From the NCBI RefSeq assembly GCF_026626745.1, contig NZ_JAPNJW010000002.1:2690151-2754150 (forward strand): a DNA stretch of 64,000 bases. The letters run 5' to 3'. The notes beneath the pieces are model-generated. The model was not told where the DNA came from. It did not search any database and was given only the letters and a program-made list of their open reading frames with translations. This stretch comes from Nannocystis sp. RBIL2. Lineage in GTDB: Bacteria; Myxococcota_A; Polyangia; Nannocystales; Nannocystaceae. A program made the translations under genes and the position numbers. Positions 60,018 to 64,000 of this stretch are shown here, piece by piece (the stretch's first letter is position 1; each line of letters starts with the position of its first letter).

Positions 60018-60476
60018 CTATGTACCGTCGTAGAATTGACAATCCTGCAGCGCTGTGGTCACTGCATTGGAGCAGTCCTCGTCCGAGATCTGTCCGAAGG
60101 TCCAGGAGCCCACGGTCGGCGACAACGTGTTGTTGAACACCGACACGATATTCTGCGAGTAGGGGTCTCCGGGCAGGCGGAGGGCGCACATGTGAATGAA
60201 TTGGAGGAGCCCGCGCGTGATGCCGGGGACGTAGCCCTCCGCGTCCGCCCTCTGGGTCCCTGTCGCGGCGGCGCCCGCAGCAGGCGCGCCCGCGGGCGCC
60301 TGCCCGAGCGTTCCGCCGGAATTGCCCGGGTCCTTGAGCAGGACGTCCCGGCTCGCTAGATGGTCGAGGATCGTCTCGACCACCCTGCGGGCGGTGTCTC
60401 TCTCGAGGCCCGCGCTGGTGGCCGTCTGGACGAGTTCGTCGGTGATCTGATCGTTGACTGCGGTCGGGAATGCCAT
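60018..60476 (-). CDS. Hypothetical protein with RebB-like N-terminus
   Basis: 152 aa from the ATG at 60476. The first 13 residues (MAFPTAVNDQITD) match the start of RebB/killing-trait (R-body) proteins unusually well, but the rest (ETILDHLASRDVLLKDPG, an Ala/Gly/Pro stretch, then GLLQFIHMCALRLPGDPYSQ) does not follow that family. It lacks a signal peptide. It is the last gene in the direction of the radical SAM locus, 128 bp downstream and separated by a palindrome, so co-transcription is not certain. It could be a peptide substrate or an unrelated protein. Confidence 0.55.
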   Translation of the reverse strand: MAFPTAVNDQITDELVQTATSAGLERDTARRVVETILDHLASRDVLLKDPGNSGGTLGQAPAGAPAAGAAATGTQRADAEGYVPGITRGLLQFIHMCALRLPGDPYSQNIVSVFNNTLSPTVGSWTFGQISDEDCSNAVTTALQDCQFYDGT

Positions 60477-60539
60477 CGCCTCGCACGGTAATCCAGGCAG
60501 CGCGCCGACACCAGCCTCGACCGCGAGAGCGAATGCATG

Positions 60540-60563
60540 CATGGGCGCCCACGGGCGCCCATG
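60540..60563. terminator. 24-bp palindrome after the radical SAM gene
   Basis: CATGGGCGCC, loop CACG, GGCGCCCATG: a 10-bp stem 42 bp after the radical SAM stop and 64 bp before the RebB-like gene. It may terminate the radical SAM transcript; no T-tract follows on the minus strand. Confidence 0.45.
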
Positions 60564-60604
60564 AGCTCGGGCGCTCGCGGAACCGGAGCGCGTCGAATTG
60601 ACCG

Positions 60605-61945
60605 TCAGGCGCCGGACGCCGGATCGAGCGGTCGTCCGGGGCCGGTGCGCTCGAGCTCGCGGGAGATCCGGGGCTCCTCGATCGCCACCGGTCCCTCGCT
60701 CGCGCGGCGCTCCGGATCTTTGGCCTCGCGCACGACCCGGAACAGCGCGGTGCCGAACGCGACCTCCGGGGCCGCGCGCACGAACTCGATGCGCTCGCGC
60801 AGGCCGGCGCGGTCCATCTCGACGGCGCGGTGGTGACAGAACGGGTTGTTGCCGGGGCGGCCCATGACCGGCTCGGAGACTGCCGTGCAGCCGGCCAGGC
60901 AGACCTCGGCGTAATAGCAATCGTGGCAGTAGCCCCACAGATCGGCGCGCGTGCGCTGGCGCAGGCCGGACAGCTGCGCGGTGTTGTGCCAGAGGTGCTC
61001 GAGGGTGTAGTCGCGGATGTTGCCGCCGATGTTCACCTCGCCGCCGAGGCTGGGGCACGGCTTTATCGCGCCGTTGCTCTCGATGCCGATGCTCGACGAG
61101 CCCGCCTGGCAGCCGCTGTAGTGGCCGGTCTTCTTCATCACCGGCGCCCGCAGCCGCCGCTCCAGCGGGCCGAAGTAACCGAGGCTGTTCGCCGGCCAGA
61201 TCGACATCCCGAGCGCGGCCGCGCGGGTGATCAGCGGGTCGAGGACGTCGTAGAGCTCGAGCAGCATGTACGGCTGCAGCAGCAGCTCGCGGTGGTCGGC
61301 CGCGTTGCCGTGCGGCACGGTGATCTGCAGCTGCCACGAGCGCACGCCCTCGGCGCCGAGCAGCTCGAGCAGCTCGAACAGCTCGTGGCGGGTATACGCA
61401 TTGATCTGGGTGTTGGCATTGACCTGGCAGCCCGCCTCGCGCAGCAGGCGGAGGGCCGCGAAGGCGCGCCGCCAGCTGTCGGGCGTGTTGCGCACGCGGT
61501 TGTGGCTGTGCTCGAGGCCGTCGATCGAGATCCCCGCGAGGAGCAGGCCGGCCTCCACCGCCGCCTCGGCGCGCGCGCGGGTGAGGTTGTAGCCGCCGGT
61601 GACCATGCTGGCGAGCATCCCCTGGGTCCGGATCTCCCGCAGCACCAGGAGGAAGTCGTTGCGCAGGTAGGCCTCGCCGCCGATCAGCGAGACCTCGCCG
61701 ACGCCCATGCGCGCGAGATCGCGGACCAGCTGCAGCGCCTCCTCGGTGCTCAGCTCGTCGCCGCGCGGGTGCCCGGCCCGGGGCCCGCAGTGGAGGCACG
61801 CTTGATCGCAGGCGAGCGTGAACTCCCACACCGCGAGCCGCGGCCTGGGCGTCTCGCCGGGCGCCAGCGGCAGGATCGCGCGGGTCTTCGGGGTGGGCAG
61901 CGAGTCGACGATCGGCAGGCGACGACGGACGTCTTGGAGTCCCAT
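60605..61945 (-). CDS. Radical SAM/SPASM enzyme
   Basis: 446 aa. The [4Fe-4S]-SAM motif is C46, C50, C53 (CDQACLHC), after a short N-terminal extension. The partial barrel has GGEAYLRNDF and GISIDGLEHSHNRVR, seen in peptide- and cofactor-modifying SPASM proteins (PqqE, AlbA, MftC relatives). The C-terminal SPASM region holds auxiliary-cluster cysteines: GCQAGSSSIGIESNGAIKPC, CHDCYYAEVCLAGC and NPFCHHR. No RRE is evident on this protein. It starts 15 bp after the zinc-ribbon lipoprotein and runs with the 2OG oxygenase, forming a probable peptide or lipoprotein modification locus. Confidence 0.9.
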   Translation of the reverse strand: MGLQDVRRRLPIVDSLPTPKTRAILPLAPGETPRPRLAVWEFTLACDQACLHCGPRAGHPRGDELSTEEALQLVRDLARMGVGEVSLIGGEAYLRNDFLLVLREIRTQGMLASMVTGGYNLTRARAEAAVEAGLLLAGISIDGLEHSHNRVRNTPDSWRRAFAALRLLREAGCQVNANTQINAYTRHELFELLELLGAEGVRSWQLQITVPHGNAADHRELLLQPYMLLELYDVLDPLITRAAALGMSIWPANSLGYFGPLERRLRAPVMKKTGHYSGCQAGSSSIGIESNGAIKPCPSLGGEVNIGGNIRDYTLEHLWHNTAQLSGLRQRTRADLWGYCHDCYYAEVCLAGCTAVSEPVMGRPGNNPFCHHRAVEMDRAGLRERIEFVRAAPEVAFGTALFRVVREAKDPERRASEGPVAIEEPRISRELERTGPGRPLDPASGA

Positions 61946-61960
61946 GGCGACCGGGCGGCG

Positions 61961-62467
61961 TCAGCCGGTGCTGCTCGAATCACCGGTGGTGTCGGGAGCG
62001 ACGGTGGTCTCCGTATCGGTGCCCGTCTCGGTGTCCGTGCCCGTCTCGGTGTCCGTGCCCGTCTCGGTCGCGGTCCCGGTGGTCGTGGTGTCCGTGTCGC
62101 GATCGCCGGAGACGGTGTAGAAGGAGCCGCCGCTGTCGCTCTCGTCGTGGCCGGTGGTCTTGGTGACGTCGCCCGTGACGGTGGAGTCGGAGCTGCTGTC
62201 CGAGGCCGTGCTGGTCGGGCTCGTCGTATCGGTCGCGGCCGTCGTCGACGGGTCGGTGCTCGAAGACGAGGTGCTCGAGGACGAGGTGCTCGTGGTGTCG
62301 CCCTCGGTGGTCGTCTTCGAGTCGCTGCAGGCCGAGAGCGCGATACCGAGGGTGAGGCCGAGGGTTGCGAGCAGGTTGCCGCGGACGGTGCCGCACTGCG
62401 CCTGGCAAAAGGGACACGTCGAGGTCCCGTCGAATACGTGGCGATCACAAGTAGGACAAGAACGCAT
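61961..62467 (-). CDS. Zinc-ribbon Thr/Ser-rich lipoprotein-like protein
   Basis: 168 aa from the ATG at 62467. A CPTC...CPFC zinc ribbon (residues 4-7 and 18-21) comes before a hydrophobic stretch (NLLATLGLTLGIALSAC) that ends in a good lipobox-like LSAC. The remaining 115 residues are nearly all Thr/Ser/Asp/Gly/Glu with TETGTD repeats. A zinc ribbon ahead of a lipidation signal is odd; the ribbon would be cytoplasmic, or removed with the signal. It precedes the radical SAM gene by 15 bp, so it may be its substrate or a locus-specific anchor (inference). Confidence 0.8.
   Translation of the reverse strand: MRSCPTCDRHVFDGTSTCPFCQAQCGTVRGNLLATLGLTLGIALSACSDSKTTTEGDTTSTSSSSTSSSSTDPSTTAATDTTSPTSTASDSSSDSTVTGDVTKTTGHDESDSGGSFYTVSGDRDTDTTTTGTATETGTDTETGTDTETGTDTETTVAPDTTGDSSSTG
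62019..62068 (-). repeat. 18-bp tandem repeats in the zinc-ribbon lipoprotein
   Basis: GTGCCCGTCTCGGTGTCC at 62019-62036 and 62037-62054, and partly again to 62068, encodes the Thr-Glu-Thr-Gly-Thr-Asp units on the minus strand. Identical DNA suggests slippage expansion. Confidence 0.75.
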
Positions 62468-62585
62468 GCAGACCACGGTCTCACGCGACCAGGGACGCGT
62501 CAAGGCGCGGAGCGCGGTTTCAGCGAGGTCTGGAGGTGATGCTCGACGCCCCCGCTCGTCCAATCTACGTCGACGGCGTCGGGCG

Positions 62586-63584
62586 TCACAGCGCGAGCAG
62601 GCCGCGCGTCTCGTCGAGCGCCAGCGGCTGCGCGCCATAGCTCGCCGCGCCGACGCCCCAGCGCGCGAAGCCGGCGGGCTCGGGCGGGTCCGCGAGGCCG
62701 GCCGCGTGGCTCCACCACCCGGTCACGCTCAATCGCTTGCCGCGGGCGTACGGCGACACCGGCGTGACCGCGTGGACCGTCTCCGCCGCGACGTTGAACA
62801 CGATCAGCGTATTGAATGACGGCACCACCTGCGCGCCGCTCGGGCACCACACGAACTGACCGCCCCACGACGCGTCCCAGTCGCGGGCGAGGTGCCACAC
62901 GAACGCGACGGTGCGCGCCAGCTTGTGATCGGCGTGAGGCGCGGCGAAGTCGCCCGGCACGTAGCGCGTCGCCCCGAGCTCGAGCGGGCCGCCGCAGTCG
63001 CGACCCGACAGCGCGGCCGCGAGGTCACGGCTGGCGGCGGCGCTGAACAGCGCGCGGCAGGCCGCGACCGCCGGGCCCGCGGCGTCGTCCTCGTCGAGGA
63101 CGTGGTGGCGATAATGCGGGGAGCGCCCGAACGCCTCGACCGCGCGCCAGCGGGCGGCGGCGTCGAGCGCCGCACCGACGCGCTCGGCGAGGTCGCGGCG
63201 CATGGCGTCGCGGACGACTACTGCTCGCCCTGCCGCGAGCTGGGCGGCGATGTCGCCCTGTCGCGCGAGCACTGCCGGGTCGAGCGCGTCGGCCAGAGAC
63301 GTCGGCCACGCCGCGGGCTCGCCCTCGCCGACGAGCAGCCCCTCTGCGACGAGGCCGGCGACAGTGGCCGCCAGCGCGTCGAGCGAGCCCATGTCGCGGA
63401 GCGTCGCGTGAGCCGCGGCGAGCGTCCGCGGGGCCGCGAACGCGGCGAGCGTCTGGAACGCGCGCGGCTCGAGCGAGAAGGCGCGACGACCGACGAGCGC
63501 GACGACCGTCGCGTCGGGCCCGGGGCGGAACACACACGCGGGCGCGAGGACATAGGACGATTCCGGCATTGTCAGCACCACCAC
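62586..63584 (-). CDS. 2OG-Fe(II) oxygenase with PqqD-like N-terminal domain
   Basis: 332 aa from a GTG at 63584, preceded by AAGGGGGCACC; an ATG at 63569 has no RBS. Residues about 20-90 (VVALVGRRAFSLEPRAFQTL, then ATVAGLVAEGLLV) have the strand/helix layout of PqqD/RRE peptide-binding domains (inference from pattern). The catalytic jelly-roll has Fe ligands H217 and D219 (PHADHKLART) and H271 (VHAVTPVSPYARGKRLSVTG), with Arg281/284 for 2-oxoglutarate. Such enzymes hydroxylate peptide side chains. It runs in the same direction as the zinc-ribbon lipoprotein and radical SAM genes (118-bp gap) and is divergent from a small gene at the window end. Confidence 0.82.
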   Translation of the reverse strand: MVVLTMPESSYVLAPACVFRPGPDATVVALVGRRAFSLEPRAFQTLAAFAAPRTLAAAHATLRDMGSLDALAATVAGLVAEGLLVGEGEPAAWPTSLADALDPAVLARQGDIAAQLAAGRAVVVRDAMRRDLAERVGAALDAAARWRAVEAFGRSPHYRHHVLDEDDAAGPAVAACRALFSAAASRDLAAALSGRDCGGPLELGATRYVPGDFAAPHADHKLARTVAFVWHLARDWDASWGGQFVWCPSGAQVVPSFNTLIVFNVAAETVHAVTPVSPYARGKRLSVTGWWSHAAGLADPPEPAGFARWGVGAASYGAQPLALDETRGLLAL

Positions 63585-63894
63585 GGTGCCCCCTTACCTG
63601 CGGCCGCGTCGTCGCGTCAAGCTGTGCGTGCACGGGCGGCAACGCGCGCAATGATGTGTGTAGAAGCTCACGAGTGAATCGTGGCGACCGCCCTGCGACA
63701 TCGCTGCGGACCACCTGTCGTCCTGATCGAGGAGCGCCGCACGGCATGTTCCCCGACTATGCATGATCGAACATCGAGCCCGATCGCCCGGGGGCCCACG
63801 GGCCGCGCCGGGGGCAGCGCGCCGCGAATACGGAGCGTGTCCGTGCAATTCGGCACTGGCACCTCCGCGACGTAAGCCACAGGAGACGAACGAT
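63585..63894. other. 310-bp divergent promoter region
   Basis: No gene is supported. It lies between the 2OG oxygenase (minus) and a small gene (plus), so it should contain both promoters. The sequence is less GC-rich in places (ATGATGTGTGTAGAAGCTC at about 63652-63670). A GC hairpin-like stretch lies around 63788-63812. Confidence 0.35.
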
Positions 63895-64000
63895 ATGAGC
63901 GAGAAGACGAACCCGGTGGTCGAGGGTGTGAAGGAGATCGATCCGAGCAACATCCGCGACCTGTTCCAGCTCGAGACCCTGGCCCCGCCGAGCGAGGCCA
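63895..64000 (+). CDS. Small protein, cut by window end
   Basis: The ATG at 63895 follows AGGAGACGAACGAT, a strong RBS. The first 35 residues are MSEKTNPVVEGVKEIDPSNI then RDLFQLETLAPPSEA: hydrophilic, acidic, with no signal peptide. Because it is divergent from a 2OG oxygenase/radical SAM locus, it could be a leader-bearing peptide substrate, but it might also be a regulator or an unrelated gene; the rest lies outside the window. Confidence 0.5.
   Translation, partial: MSEKTNPVVEGVKEIDPSNIRDLFQLETLAPPSEA

Noticed and set aside
57609..60359. 916-codon plus-strand frame across the SBBP protein
   Set aside because: Opposite strand of a clear SBBP/MYXO-CTERM gene; low-complexity Arg/Ala/Gly sequence.
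60018..60476. R-body (killing trait) gene
   Set aside because: Only the first 13 residues resemble RebB; no rebA/rebD neighbours and the remaining sequence differs.

Overview
The window looks like chromosomal DNA from a predatory-type myxobacterium, most likely the Nannocystis/Nannocystaceae branch. This is inferred from very high GC with strong third-position bias, about a dozen lipoproteins with Thr/Ser/Asp/Gly linkers after the lipobox cysteine, a protein ending in a MYXO-CTERM-like anchor, a Ser/Thr kinase with a zinc anti-sigma-type N-terminus next to a sigma factor, and many surface proteins per kilobase. No rRNA, tRNA, CRISPR array, transposase or phage structural gene was seen. Most long ORFs in alternative frames are GC shadows of the genes listed.

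Layout. 1-9.4 kb: surface and lipoprotein genes, including a CFI-box protein, an AsmA-like membrane protein and two paralogous Tyr/Pro-rich lipoproteins. 9.7-18.2 kb: an M1-like secreted peptidase homologue with a Gln in place of the catalytic Glu, a P450, and a divergent pair of sigma factor and zinc-finger/kinase/TPR protein. 18.3-23.3 kb: a lipoprotein, then a collinear block of SigJ-type sigma factor, SDR, Ohr, cupin and LysR that looks like an oxidative or electrophile stress module. 23.4-28.4 kb: a 1430-residue double protease (subtilase plus metzincin-like zincin) behind a LysM/peptidoglycan-binding protein. 28.7-31.7 kb: a three-gene overlapping operon of tryptophan 2,3-dioxygenase-like protein, class V PLP enzyme and O-methyltransferase. 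31.8-39.9 kb: secreted proteins (CotH, thaumatin-like, FN3, secreted PPDK-like, DUF1554-like).

40.2-46.6 kb: an OmpR-type two-component system, a propeller-like lipoprotein, and a large helical-repeat lipoprotein bracketed by a 34-bp inverted-repeat pair. 47-48.4 kb: an exported amidohydrolase. 48.5-54.6 kb: an operon of VTC polyphosphate polymerase, DUF4956 membrane protein, an HlyD adaptor fused to a propeller-like domain, TolC, and possibly a lamin-tail lipoprotein. 55-60.5 kb: hypothetical proteins and an SBBP-repeat surface protein. 60.6-64 kb: a radical SAM/SPASM enzyme, a zinc-ribbon Thr/Ser-rich lipoprotein, and a 2OG-Fe(II) oxygenase with a PqqD-like N-terminus, divergent from a small protein cut by the window end. 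This last group resembles a peptide-modification locus.

Two sequence-level themes cut across the genes. One is a dispersed short palindrome family built on CCTGTCC/CATGTCC, found in gaps and sometimes in coding sequence. The other is 10-bp-phased TGTGTC direct repeats upstream of both the response regulator and the polyphosphate operon. The most system-like candidates are the LysM/double-protease pair, the radical SAM/2OG locus, the TDO/PLP/methyltransferase operon and the polyphosphate/HlyD/TolC operon.
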